A stretch of DNA of 64,000 bases from Verrucomicrobiota bacterium (GTDB lineage: Bacteria; Verrucomicrobiota; Verrucomicrobiia; Limisphaerales; JAEYXS01): the NCBI GenBank assembly GCA_023431185.1, contig JAEYXS010000124.1, positions 49,740 through 113,739 of the forward strand, written 5' to 3'. This document shows, in pieces, positions 28,834-37,299 of this stretch (positions are counted from its first letter, which is position 1; every line of letters begins with the position of its first letter). Position numbers and translations under genes: made by a program. The notes under the pieces are model-generated. The model saw only the letters and a program-made list of their open reading frames with translations. It was not told the origin of the DNA and searched no databases.

Positions 28834-28856
28834 GCCGGTGGGACTAATCCACCGGC
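28834..28856 (-). terminator. Possible terminator hairpin between roadblock gene and amt
   Basis: A perfect 8-bp stem (gccggtgg / ccaccggc) with a 7-base loop overlaps the roadblock stop codon. On the minus strand a T6 run follows, but only after about 14 bases, so it is an atypical terminator. It may simply separate the two transcripts. Confidence 0.35.
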
Positions 28857-29335
28857 TGGCCGCGGAAGAAGCGGCGGTGTATCGGGGTCACGGTTTTGGG
28901 TGGCTCCAGCTTGGCTGGAGACGGAAGCGCCACGGGGGCAGCAGGAATCGGTTCCGGAACGGCGGCAGCCAGTGGAGCAGGCGTGATCGGCTTGGCGGTC
29001 TGAATCTGGCTGGTAAGCTGTGAAAGCGCCAAGTTGCTAGCCATCTTGAGCGCGGGGTAATTCACTGTCTCCGCAGTGAGAATGCTGAGGAAGCCATGCG
29101 CAGCACGGCGAATGTAAAGCCAGTAGCCATCAAACTTCAGCAGCAAATCATCGAACTGGCTGACCTGAAGATCAAAGGTGCTGTAAATGCTGAGCAGCCG
29201 ACGGCCCACCTCGGGAAAAATCTCATCAGCGAAGATGGCGGGCATCTGGCGACAGACCAGTTCCCCGTTGGTGTTCAACACGAAGCTGCCTTCCACTCCG
29301 TGAATGTCTTTCAAGGCGGCGAGAATTTTTTCCAT
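28844..29335 (-). CDS. Roadblock/LC7-like domain protein
   Basis: 163 residues. Residues 1-100 fit a roadblock/LC7 fold (MEKILAALKDIHGVEGSFVL, then DDLLLKFDGYWLYIRRAAHG, FLSILTAETVNYPALKMASN), a module that forms dimers and often acts as a GAP for small Ras-like GTPases (MglB). The C-terminal 60 residues are Pro/Ala-rich. It starts 6 bases after a DUF4388 gene. No MglA-type GTPase is in the window. Confidence 0.75.
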   Translation of the reverse strand: MEKILAALKDIHGVEGSFVLNTNGELVCRQMPAIFADEIFPEVGRRLLSIYSTFDLQVSQFDDLLLKFDGYWLYIRRAAHGFLSILTAETVNYPALKMASNLALSQLTSQIQTAKPITPAPLAAAVPEPIPAAPVALPSPAKLEPPKTVTPIHRRFFRGQPVD

Positions 29336-29341
29336 GGCGGC

Positions 29342-30046
29342 TTAAACGAGTTTTTTGGTGATTTGGGTGAAGTTGGCCTTTGGTGTCGTCACGAAGCAGG
29401 CCACGGATTTTTCGTTAATCACACAGATGCCCTTGTTCTGGCGGCCGTGCAGATCCACCTCTTTTAGGTTCTCCGCCCCCAGGCTCTGGCCGATCAGGCG
29501 CAACAGCTCGATGTTGAACGCGAAGGCGGCTTGCATGTTCTCCGCGTCGTCCGACTTGGCCTCCAGCAGGCTGCCATCTTCGCTGAACTGGACACCGGCT
29601 ATGACCTCCGGGTCGGCCAACACTTCAATTACGGGATCTCTTTGCATAAATTGAGCCTTGTCAAGTTGGATGACCTCGCCCCCCACCTGCAGGTCAGGTA
29701 TGCCAGCCACCGTTGATTCATCATTGCGAGAGGCTGATTCCAAGAGCAGTCCCTGCCAGTGGCGCGTAATAGTTTCCTCGGTAGGACGAACGCCGTCTTG
29801 GATGGTGAAGTTGCCATTTTTCCAGCGCAGCATCTCGTAGAAAGCCTCTTCTCCTTGCACACTCCCTACTTGCGCATGGACCACCTGACCGCCAGCGAAA
29901 TAGATAACACCCACCTTGTCATGCGTCTCCACCTTCACGGAACGGGTGGCCAGCGTCAGGCACTCCATCTGAATCAGGTCCTGCAACGTGGCCCCCAACA
30001 TGACCCCTTCAAATCCCTGTGGTGCGGTCAGTGCATTACTTCTCAT
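29342..30046 (-). CDS. DUF4388 domain protein
   Basis: 234 residues. Residues 12-110 match the DUF4388 pattern: GVMLGATLQDLIQMECLTLA, KVGVIYFAGGQVVHAQVGSV, GEEAFYEMLRWKNGNFTI. The C-terminal half (VIEVLADPEVIAGVQFSEDG ... LHGRQNKGICVINEKSVACF) looks like a roadblock-type domain. DUF4388 is frequent in signalling proteins of delta-proteobacteria and Verrucomicrobiota. It is co-transcribed with the downstream roadblock protein and they may form a heteromer; inference. Confidence 0.75.
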   Translation of the reverse strand: MRSNALTAPQGFEGVMLGATLQDLIQMECLTLATRSVKVETHDKVGVIYFAGGQVVHAQVGSVQGEEAFYEMLRWKNGNFTIQDGVRPTEETITRHWQGLLLESASRNDESTVAGIPDLQVGGEVIQLDKAQFMQRDPVIEVLADPEVIAGVQFSEDGSLLEAKSDDAENMQAAFAFNIELLRLIGQSLGAENLKEVDLHGRQNKGICVINEKSVACFVTTPKANFTQITKKLV

Positions 30047-30476
30047 AAGCTTGAATTCATCCTAGTTGCAGCCACCATCCACCAACTCTCTGCGGTCACA
30101 TCTGAGTGGCGTTACAATGCCGTTCTCAATATCTAAGCACTGCCCGTGCCAGCCCTCGCGATTTTGCGAAAGATGCCTCAATGCCTACATAAGCGCGTGG
30201 TTTCCCGGAAGCCAACCCGGATCAGTCTGTCTTTTTTTGTTCAACATGAATTATTTGCGGTTGGTAGAACGGTAGGCATCGGCTGGCTAAATCGCGACAG
30301 CAGCACTCAGCGAGCATGGGCAGGTAAACGCTCCCCCCATACCTCCAACGTGAAGTTGATTAACCACAGTGTGATCATAAGGAAACCTGCGCGCAGACTT
30401 GGCCAGTTTGCTTGATGAGACCAACTCGCAAATGCCACTTGCAACTAAGTCTCAATTGCTGAAATATTAAAGTGTT
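30047..30476. other. Divergent intergenic region upstream of feo operon
   Basis: 430 bases between DUF4388 (minus) and feoA (plus). Open frames here are short and lack recognisable content. I looked for a Fur-type inverted repeat near 30420-30470 and found no convincing one. A T7 run at about 30232 has no clear stem before it. Confidence 0.5.
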
Positions 30477-30767
30477 GTGAGTGATACACAGTCCATGACG
30501 ATCTCAGTGGCAGGCGATTGCGCCGCCCCCAAGCTTTGCCCATTGAATCAGGTCAAGGCGGGCACCTGCGTGCGCATCAAGCAGTTGAGCGCCTCGCCAG
30601 CGGTCATGAACCGCCTCCGGGAAATGGGTTTCTGCGAGGAGCAAAAGGTCACCCTGCTTAGCCACCAGTCGAACCTCATCTGCCAAGTCTGCAATGCCCG
30701 GCTCGGCATCAGTGCCCAACTGGCCGAGGGCATTCTGGTGGAACCGCTTACCTCCCGCGCCGCCTGA
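30477..30767 (+). CDS. feoA: FeoA domain protein (first copy)
   Basis: 96 residues from GTG 30477 (or 90 from ATG 30495). The SH3-like FeoA core reads CPLNQVKAGTCVRIKQL, NRLREMGFCEEQKVTLL, ARLGISAQLAEGILVEPL. An extra N-terminal stretch of about 20 residues with several Cys is unusual for FeoA. First gene of feoA-feoA-feoB. Confidence 0.88.
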   Translation: MSDTQSMTISVAGDCAAPKLCPLNQVKAGTCVRIKQLSASPAVMNRLREMGFCEEQKVTLLSHQSNLICQVCNARLGISAQLAEGILVEPLTSRAA

Positions 30768-30772
30768 TTGAC

Positions 30773-31012
30773 ATGCCTGCCGATCCTCAGCCGCTCTCGT
30801 CTCTTACCATCGGGGCTAAAGGTGTCATTACCACCATTCAGGTCGCCCCGGAGAGCCGCGGTCGCCTCATGGAGATGGGCCTGCTCAACGGCACCCCGGT
30901 CGAGATTGTCCGCTACGCGCCGCTTGGTGATCCGATCGAGATCAAGGTGCGCGGCTATCACCTCACTTTAAGAAAACACGAAGCTGAACAGATCCTGGTC
31001 CGTCTTGCCTGA
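30773..31012 (+). CDS. feoA: FeoA domain protein (second copy)
   Basis: 79-residue FeoA: LTIGAKGVITTIQVAPESRG, RLMEMGLLNGTPVEIVRYAP, VRGYHLTLRKHEAEQILV. It starts 5 bases after the first FeoA and ends 22 bases before feoB. FeoA binds the cytoplasmic part of FeoB and assists ferrous iron uptake. Confidence 0.92.
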   Translation: MPADPQPLSSLTIGAKGVITTIQVAPESRGRLMEMGLLNGTPVEIVRYAPLGDPIEIKVRGYHLTLRKHEAEQILVRLA

Positions 31013-31034
31013 CGTCCGGACGTAACCGCACGCC

Positions 31035-33287
31035 ATGTCAGTCACCACGTCCAACGCCACCAAGCCAACCGCGCCAGTTTATGTGGCGCTCACGGGCAAT
31101 CCGAACTGCGGCAAGACCACGCTCTTCAATGCGCTCACCGGGCTGCGCGCCAAAGTGGGCAATTACGCCGGTGTCACCGTCGAACGCAAAGAAGGCAAGC
31201 TTCGTCACGCACCGTCGGAACTGGACATCACCGTCCTCGATCTGCCGGGCACGTACAGCCTGAGTCCGAAATCGCTGGATGAGGAGATCTCGCGCGATGT
31301 TCTGTTCCATCGTCTGCCGGATGTCCCCACCCCTGCCCTCGTCGTTGTCGTCGTCGATGCTTCGAATCTCGAGCGCAATCTCTACTACGCCACCCAAGTC
31401 ATCGAGCTGGGTTATCCCGCCATCGTCGCACTGAACATGGTGGATGTGGCCAAGGAAAACGGCCATGAAGTGGATGCGGAGAAATTATCAAAGCGGCTCG
31501 GCACACCTGTAGTGGCCATGGTCGCCAGCATCGGCGACGGGCTGAATGCCCTGTGCGAAACAATCATCAAGACTGTGCGTGGCGGTTGTGTGCGTCCTCG
31601 CCCTGTGCGCTTCAGTGTCCTGCCTAAAGAGCTGGAACGCGAACTGGCCGAACTGGCTTCTGAGATCGAAGACCGCATCAAGGACCGGCACACCGCCGCC
31701 ACCGCTGAAGCGTTGCTGCTGTTGACGGATGAAAAGGTCTCCGCAGAGAGCCAGCATCTGCCCAAGGAGATCAGCGAACGTGTCACCGCGGCCCGTAAAC
31801 GTCTGGATGCCGCAAACGTGGATTGGCGCGGCACACCGATCGAAGCCCGATATGCCACCGTGGCCGATATCCATCACGAAGTCACCACGGAGACGATGCT
31901 GTACAAGGAGACTTTCAGTGATAAGGCCGACCGCATCATCACGCACAAAGTCTGGGGCCTGCTGATCTTCATCGGCATCATGGGGCTCATCTTCCAAAGT
32001 ATATTCACTTTTGCCGAGTATCCGATGACCTGGCTGGAGGACGGGGTCACCTTGGTGAACGATTACGTCAAAGGGCTCATGCCCCCTGGTGATCTGCAAA
32101 GCCTAATCTGTGATGGTGTCATCGCAGGTGTCGGTGCCGTAGTGGTATTCCTGCCGCAGATCTGCATGTTGTTCCTTTTCATCGGCCTGCTGGAGGACAG
32201 CGGTTATATGGCACGGGCAGCCTTCTTGATGGACCGCTTGATGAGCAAAGTGGGACTGCACGGCAAGAGTTTCATCCCCATGCTCAGTTCCTATGCGTGT
32301 GCGATTCCCGGCATCATGGCCACGCGCACTATTGAGAACCCGAAAGACCGGCTCGCCACCATCTTGATCTCGCCCTTGATGAGTTGCTCGGCGCGTTTGC
32401 CGGTTTACACGCTGCTCATCGCTGCTTGCATACCGGACACCAAGGTGTTGGGCTTCATCGGTCTGCCCGGCCTCACCATGCTCGGCATGTATCTGCTGGG
32501 CACGATCACAGCACTGCTGATGGCGTGGCTGCTCAAAAAGACTTTGCTCAAAGGGGAACCGCCCCTGCTCATCATGGAACTTCCACCGTACAAACGCCCA
32601 GTCTTCAGCGTGACCGTGCGCCATGTGTGGGACCGTTCCAAGATGTTCCTGGCCCGTGCCGGCACAGTTATTCTCGGCATCTCTATCTTGCTCTGGTTTC
32701 TCTCCACCTATCCGCGCAGCAAAGAAAAGGCTGCTGAGTTTGAAACTCAACGCAGTGCGGTCGCCACCATGACTTTTGCCGAGGCTCAAACTGAGGAAAC
32801 ACTCACCGCCGTTCGCGAAGCAAAACTCAAGGAAATCGATGAAACTGAGAAAGGCGAGGCATTGCGATACAGCTTTGCCGGTCGTTTGGGGCATCTGATC
32901 GAGCCCGCCATCAAACCGTTGGGCATGGACTGGAAGATCGGTATCGGTCTGGTGGCCTCCTTCGCCGCGCGTGAAGTCTTTGTGAGCACCATGTCCACAG
33001 TTTATAACGTGGAGGCCGATGATTCCGAGGAAGGCACGAAAAAGATGGCCGAGATCCTGCAATCACAAACACGTGAAGACGGCACGAAGCTCTACACCAC
33101 ACTGCTCGGCCTCACGCTGATGGTGTTCTACGTTTACGCGCTGCAGTGTGTGAGCACAGTAGCCGTGGTTTACCGTGAGACCGGTGGCTGGAAATGGGCG
33201 ACGTTTCAGTTGGTCTATATGGGCGCATTGGCTTGGGGTGCGGCATTCATGGTTTATCAGGGCGGGCGGATGCTGGGTTACCAGTAG
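31035..33287 (+). CDS. feoB: Ferrous iron transport protein B
   Basis: Fe(II) importer of the inner membrane with an N-terminal G domain. G1 GNPNCGKTTLF, G3 DLPGTYSLSP and G4 NMVD are visible within residues 20-130. A helical linker follows (GDI-like region, residues 170-290), then the membrane part with the repeated gate motifs IPMLSSYACAIPGIMATRTI and MSCSARLPVYTLLIAA. 750 aa, typical. Co-transcribed with two feoA genes. Confidence 0.96.
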   Translation: MSVTTSNATKPTAPVYVALTGNPNCGKTTLFNALTGLRAKVGNYAGVTVERKEGKLRHAPSELDITVLDLPGTYSLSPKSLDEEISRDVLFHRLPDVPTPALVVVVVDASNLERNLYYATQVIELGYPAIVALNMVDVAKENGHEVDAEKLSKRLGTPVVAMVASIGDGLNALCETIIKTVRGGCVRPRPVRFSVLPKELERELAELASEIEDRIKDRHTAATAEALLLLTDEKVSAESQHLPKEISERVTAARKRLDAANVDWRGTPIEARYATVADIHHEVTTETMLYKETFSDKADRIITHKVWGLLIFIGIMGLIFQSIFTFAEYPMTWLEDGVTLVNDYVKGLMPPGDLQSLICDGVIAGVGAVVVFLPQICMLFLFIGLLEDSGYMARAAFLMDRLMSKVGLHGKSFIPMLSSYACAIPGIMATRTIENPKDRLATILISPLMSCSARLPVYTLLIAACIPDTKVLGFIGLPGLTMLGMYLLGTITALLMAWLLKKTLLKGEPPLLIMELPPYKRPVFSVTVRHVWDRSKMFLARAGTVILGISILLWFLSTYPRSKEKAAEFETQRSAVATMTFAEAQTEETLTAVREAKLKEIDETEKGEALRYSFAGRLGHLIEPAIKPLGMDWKIGIGLVASFAAREVFVSTMSTVYNVEADDSEEGTKKMAEILQSQTREDGTKLYTTLLGLTLMVFYVYALQCVSTVAVVYRETGGWKWATFQLVYMGALAWGAAFMVYQGGRMLGYQ

Positions 33288-33536
33288 GCAGTCTGGTCCG
33301 CCCCCTGCTGACAAGTGACCCGCCACACTTCCTGATGGCACATGGCTTCGAATGGATTGGGTTTTCAAGCAGGGAGGCTTGCATCATTACTTTTCCGCTT
33401 CAGGGCTGAGGATTGAGCAACGAAAAACCAGCCCAAATTATTTTCCGCAGCTTGCTTGACCATGCCGGGGTTGATGCCTATAAAACCCTCCTCCGGTTGA
33501 GCCTGCTTTGGCGGCTCAAAAGGGAAAAGCTTTCGC

Positions 33537-33629
<93 letters not shown>

Positions 33630-33690
33630 CTTCTGCCCATCCCCTCGCTTTTGTTTGACCTCTCTGCGGTTTACGTTTCTCTTGGTTGCC

Positions 33691-35397
33691 ATGCGTATCC
33701 CCGGTGGAACCGAAGAGCCGACTGGTGACGGACAGAGCCCCGAACCAGTTGAGAGCAAGCCCGTTGCCCCCATCATCATGGGGCTCTTCGGTGCCTTGCT
33801 GGTGGTTTATGTGCTGGTCTTCCGCCAGTCACCGGAAACCACCCAATCAGGAAACGGAGAGCCTCCCAGTGAAGCTCAGCACAAAGGGTCGAGCACCTCG
33901 CCTTTTGAAAAGGCGGGCGATCTGAAAGTGGGCCGGGAAGTGGCTCAGCAAGTCTGTGGCTCCTGTCATGTCTTCCCGGAACCGGATATCGCTGACCGCT
34001 TTACTTGGGCCTCTGAAATCCTGCCTCGCATGAATGACTGGCTCGGATATGGGACCGTGGTCTGGACCAATGAACCCGGAGGGGATCAGGTCCTGGCCTC
34101 CGGCAAAGTCCCCCAAGCGCCCGTGATCGATTTCGCGGATTACAAGACCATCCACACTTACTATCTAGGGACCGCCCCGTTGACACCACTGCCGCAAGTG
34201 GCCAAGCCACAGGTAAAGGTGGGACTGAAGCATTTCCGCATCCGGGAAACGACTTATCGCAACGGGCGACCGGTCACTACCCTGGTAAAGATTGATGAGC
34301 GAGCCAAGCTGCTGTTCGTAGGCGATGATACCACCAAGAAGCTGGCCGTCTTGCGAGCGGATGGGACCTTGGCCGCCTCACTGGACATGCCCAATCCCAT
34401 AGTACACTTGCTGGAACGCCCGGATGGCTATTATGCCAGCATGATCGGCAGCGTGTATCCTTCCGACCTTGCCCAAGGCCAACTGGTGCGGCTCCAAGGC
34501 CCGGGGGGAGGAGCCCAGAACAGCAGCGAAGTGACCAAAGTGCTGCTCCAGAATTTGCGGCGGCCCGTCGAGTCTGTCGCGGCGGACTTGAACCAGGATG
34601 GGCGGGAGGATCTGGTGGTGGCGAGCTATGGGAATATTCTGGGCAGCTTCGCGTGGTATGAACAGAAGGCCGACGGCTCCTATGAGGAGCATGTGCTGCT
34701 GGAAAGGCCCGGTGCGGTGGGCACCAAGGTGCATGATTTCGATGGGGATGGAAAACCCGACATCGTAGTGCTGATGGCCCAAGCCCAAGAAGGCATCTCC
34801 CTGCTGCTGAACCGTGGCCAAGGCCGGTTTGAAGAAAAGATAATTGTCCAGAAGCATCCGGCGTGGGGCATGTCCCATCTGGAGTTGGTGGATTTCAACC
34901 AAGATGGCAAAGCCGACTTGCTGGTGACGAACGGGGACAATGGGGACACTTCGATGTTCGCCAACTGCCAGAAGCCCTATCATGGCATCCGGCTGTATCT
35001 GAATGAAGGCGGGGGAGATTTCCGGGAAGCGTGGTTCTATCCGCTTTATGGTGCATATCGCGCCTTGGCCCGTGACTTTGACCTGGATGGAGACTTGGAC
35101 ATCGCCGCCGTGGCTTTCTTCCCGAATTACATGGGTACGTTCAAGGAGAGCTTCACCTACTTGGAGAATCAAGGGAACTTGAAGTTCGCCCCCTCCACGT
35201 TTGTGGAGAGCATCGCGGGTCGCTGGATCACGATGGACGCAGGCGATCTCGATGGGGACGGTGACGCAGATATCGTGCTGGGAGCCTTCAATCGCTCTTT
35301 TGGGGACGTCCCGAAACCTTTGGGTGATACGTGGGAAGCAAAAGGCCCGTCCATTTTGGTCTTGGAAAACACAATCAGGACGACAGGGGGAAAATAA
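33691..35397 (+). CDS. FG-GAP/VCBS repeat protein with a cytochrome c site
   Basis: 568 residues from ATG 33691; the longer open frame passes through the tRNA and is rejected. One membrane segment (residues 30-46, IIMGLFGALLVVYVLVF) anchors an exported protein. A haem c motif, VCGSCHVFPEPD, lies at about residue 90. A beta-propeller follows with five calcium-binding FG-GAP units (DLNQDGREDLVV, DFDGDGKPDIVV, DFNQDGKADLLV, DFDLDGDLDIAA, DLDGDGDADIVL). Similar haem-propeller proteins are frequent in Verrucomicrobiota and Planctomycetota; substrate unknown. Confidence 0.85.
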   Translation: MRIPGGTEEPTGDGQSPEPVESKPVAPIIMGLFGALLVVYVLVFRQSPETTQSGNGEPPSEAQHKGSSTSPFEKAGDLKVGREVAQQVCGSCHVFPEPDIADRFTWASEILPRMNDWLGYGTVVWTNEPGGDQVLASGKVPQAPVIDFADYKTIHTYYLGTAPLTPLPQVAKPQVKVGLKHFRIRETTYRNGRPVTTLVKIDERAKLLFVGDDTTKKLAVLRADGTLAASLDMPNPIVHLLERPDGYYASMIGSVYPSDLAQGQLVRLQGPGGGAQNSSEVTKVLLQNLRRPVESVAADLNQDGREDLVVASYGNILGSFAWYEQKADGSYEEHVLLERPGAVGTKVHDFDGDGKPDIVVLMAQAQEGISLLLNRGQGRFEEKIIVQKHPAWGMSHLELVDFNQDGKADLLVTNGDNGDTSMFANCQKPYHGIRLYLNEGGGDFREAWFYPLYGAYRALARDFDLDGDLDIAAVAFFPNYMGTFKESFTYLENQGNLKFAPSTFVESIAGRWITMDAGDLDGDGDADIVLGAFNRSFGDVPKPLGDTWEAKGPSILVLENTIRTTGGK

Positions 35398-35461
35398 GAT
35401 TTCAATCCAACTAAGCGAAACTGAAAATTTTTGCTAATCAAAGAACTATTCAACCTGCACT

Positions 35462-35899
35462 ATGAAAACACTGGCAAGACACACGGGGGCCCTACTGCTG
35501 TTGGTGCTGATGACGGGTTGCACCAGCTTTGAACGGGACTGGCGTCATGCACGTCTACAACCGCCTGCGCCGGCTGGCTCGTTGACCGGACCGTGGGCAG
35601 GCACTTGGCTTAGCGAAGTGAACGGCCACACCGGAAGCCTGAGGTGTTTGGTGACAGAAAAGAGCCCCGAAGTCTATGAATTCCGCTTCAAAGCGACTTA
35701 TTGGAAAGTGTTCCGCTACAGCTATTTGGTAACCATGCCGGTCACCCGGACGGCGTCGGGATATACTTTCATGGGCAACGAGAATCTGGGGTTTCTGGCT
35801 GGCGGCGTGTATAGCTACTGCGGGAGCGTGACCGCAACCAATCTCGACGCCACCTATAGTTGCAAGTTCGACAACGGGGTCTTCAAGCTCACCCGTTAA
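35462..35899 (+). CDS. Putative lipoprotein of unknown function
   Basis: 145 residues. Signal with lipobox LMTGC (Cys20), then a compact domain: GPWAGTWLSEVNGHTGSLRC, FRFKATYWKVFRYSYLVTMP, CGSVTATNLDATYSCKFDNG. The pattern suggests a small beta-barrel. No family recognised. Confidence 0.65.
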   Translation: MKTLARHTGALLLLVLMTGCTSFERDWRHARLQPPAPAGSLTGPWAGTWLSEVNGHTGSLRCLVTEKSPEVYEFRFKATYWKVFRYSYLVTMPVTRTASGYTFMGNENLGFLAGGVYSYCGSVTATNLDATYSCKFDNGVFKLTR

Positions 35900-35935
35900 G
35901 CAGCTTGGTTAATCTATTATTATTGATACATCAGC

Positions 35936-35962
35936 GAAACTATTTTCAATTTACGGCGTCTA
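35936..35962 (+). promoter_or_regulatory. ECF-type promoter of the first NlpC-like lipoprotein gene
   Basis: GAAACT at 35936-35941 and CGTCTA at 35957-35962, spaced by exactly 15 bases. The same two hexamers with the same spacer occur before the paralogous gene (37265-37291), although the spacer bases differ. The arrangement resembles ECF sigma promoters (GAAAC...CGTC). The start codon lies only 10 bases beyond, implying a leaderless or nearly leaderless transcript. Confidence 0.6.
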
Positions 35963-35972
35963 ATATGATTAG

Positions 35973-37223
35973 ATGTATCGTAAAGCCAGTTCGTTGATAT
36001 GGCTGATGGTAGCGCTGAGCTGCCTGTCTTGCCGCGCCCCGGAGGAGGACGACGGCGAAGAAGCTCCTTCAGCCATGGACCGGCAGAACTTGGATGACAA
36101 CTGGATAGCAGTGGATTCAGGCCCTTGGGGTACCTTGGAATATCGCCGTTTCTTTCTACCGCTGCCAAAGATCTGGCGGGAAACCTCGCCCAGAAACGAA
36201 CCTGCCGTCTGGCATCTGCCCAAGACCAATCCCGCGCTTCTGCAAGAAAAGATAGCTACCAGCACGCTGACCGACTTGGAAAAGAAATCTTGGCGGGAGA
36301 CCTGTCGGGTAGAAATCAAAGGCGACGGGGTGGATATCCATCCGTCACCGGAATTCCGCTGGATGCTGCTACCGGAAAGCCGGGCCCGGCTTTACGCATG
36401 GCTGGGTAAGGCTGCCTCAAATGAAGCCCAAGTTTTCCCCTTCAGTTTCCCGGCCAACGCACAAGCGGAATGGTTTCAAGACTGTCATCTGCGGAAGGAG
36501 CTTATTGAAGCGATCGAGCATTTTCTCTATCCCGTCGGCACTGCTGTCTGCTTCGCTGATCTGGACTTGCTGGAAGAATACCTTGCTTCTTCTGATGAGC
36601 GGGCTGAGTTGCTGGCCGTGTTGCATCGCCAGCCTTACAGCGAACTGCGTCTGCGTCTCAATCGCCATACCGACCTGCAAAGCCTGTCGCTTTATTGGGG
36701 CGAGTGGCAAAGAGTCGAACGAGTCCATCGTAAGTTCAAGAAAGCGCTTGAAAACCAGCCGGAAAACACACTGCCACTGGCTCAGATAATCCCCAGCCTG
36801 CCGCGCAGCCTGCTGAACACCTATCCCTCCATGCCGCGTGATCTGAGCCAGCCGCAGCCGGACTGTTATTGGACTGCCTTCAATTTTTTCAACCTCAAGC
36901 CCGACGCCCGCTTCAGCGAGGCGGCATACATCGAAGAAGTCATCACAACCCACCATGACCGCGTGGAAGGCAATCCACAGTATGGAGATATCGTCCTGCT
37001 TCACGGCGCGAATGGGCGCCCGATTCACGCGGCAGTTTATCTGGCCGCTGATTTTGTCTATACCAAGAATGGCGGACATGCGACGAAACCTTGGGTCATC
37101 ATGAAAATGGCCGATATGAAAGCCGCCTACCCCATGCAGGCACCCTTGCAAAAAAGCTTTTACCGTTGGAATCCGTACAAGAACCAGCAACCCTTTCACA
37201 TGAGCAGCAGTGGGCAAAAATAG
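35973..37223 (+). CDS. Probable lipoprotein with C-terminal NlpC/P60-like domain (paralogue 1)
   Basis: 416 residues. The signal ends at a Cys cluster (LSCLSC, lipid acceptor Cys17 or Cys20), followed by an acidic stretch (PEEDDGEEA). A long domain of unknown type spans residues 45-280. The C-terminal part looks like a papain-like NlpC/P60 module: Cys298 in QPDCYWTAFNFF, GDIVLLHGANGRPIHAAVYL with His352, and FVYTKNG. A conserved tail reads WVIMKMADMKAAYP. The next gene is a full-length paralogue. If the C-terminal domain is active it would cut or modify an envelope amide bond; inference. Confidence 0.75.
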   Translation: MYRKASSLIWLMVALSCLSCRAPEEDDGEEAPSAMDRQNLDDNWIAVDSGPWGTLEYRRFFLPLPKIWRETSPRNEPAVWHLPKTNPALLQEKIATSTLTDLEKKSWRETCRVEIKGDGVDIHPSPEFRWMLLPESRARLYAWLGKAASNEAQVFPFSFPANAQAEWFQDCHLRKELIEAIEHFLYPVGTAVCFADLDLLEEYLASSDERAELLAVLHRQPYSELRLRLNRHTDLQSLSLYWGEWQRVERVHRKFKKALENQPENTLPLAQIIPSLPRSLLNTYPSMPRDLSQPQPDCYWTAFNFFNLKPDARFSEAAYIEEVITTHHDRVEGNPQYGDIVLLHGANGRPIHAAVYLAADFVYTKNGGHATKPWVIMKMADMKAAYPMQAPLQKSFYRWNPYKNQQPFHMSSSGQK

Positions 37224-37264
37224 AGCTTGATAAGTCCAGCTAATTAATATAATTTACTATCGCT

Positions 37265-37291
37265 GAAACTTTTTCTGGGTAGCAGCGTCTA
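37265..37291 (+). promoter_or_regulatory. ECF-type promoter of the second NlpC-like lipoprotein gene
   Basis: GAAACT at 37265-37270 and CGTCTA at 37286-37291, again with a 15-base spacer and only 8 bases to the start codon. An ECF sigma factor gene lies 2.9 kb downstream (40186). Confidence 0.6.
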
Positions 37292-37299
37292 TCCATATT

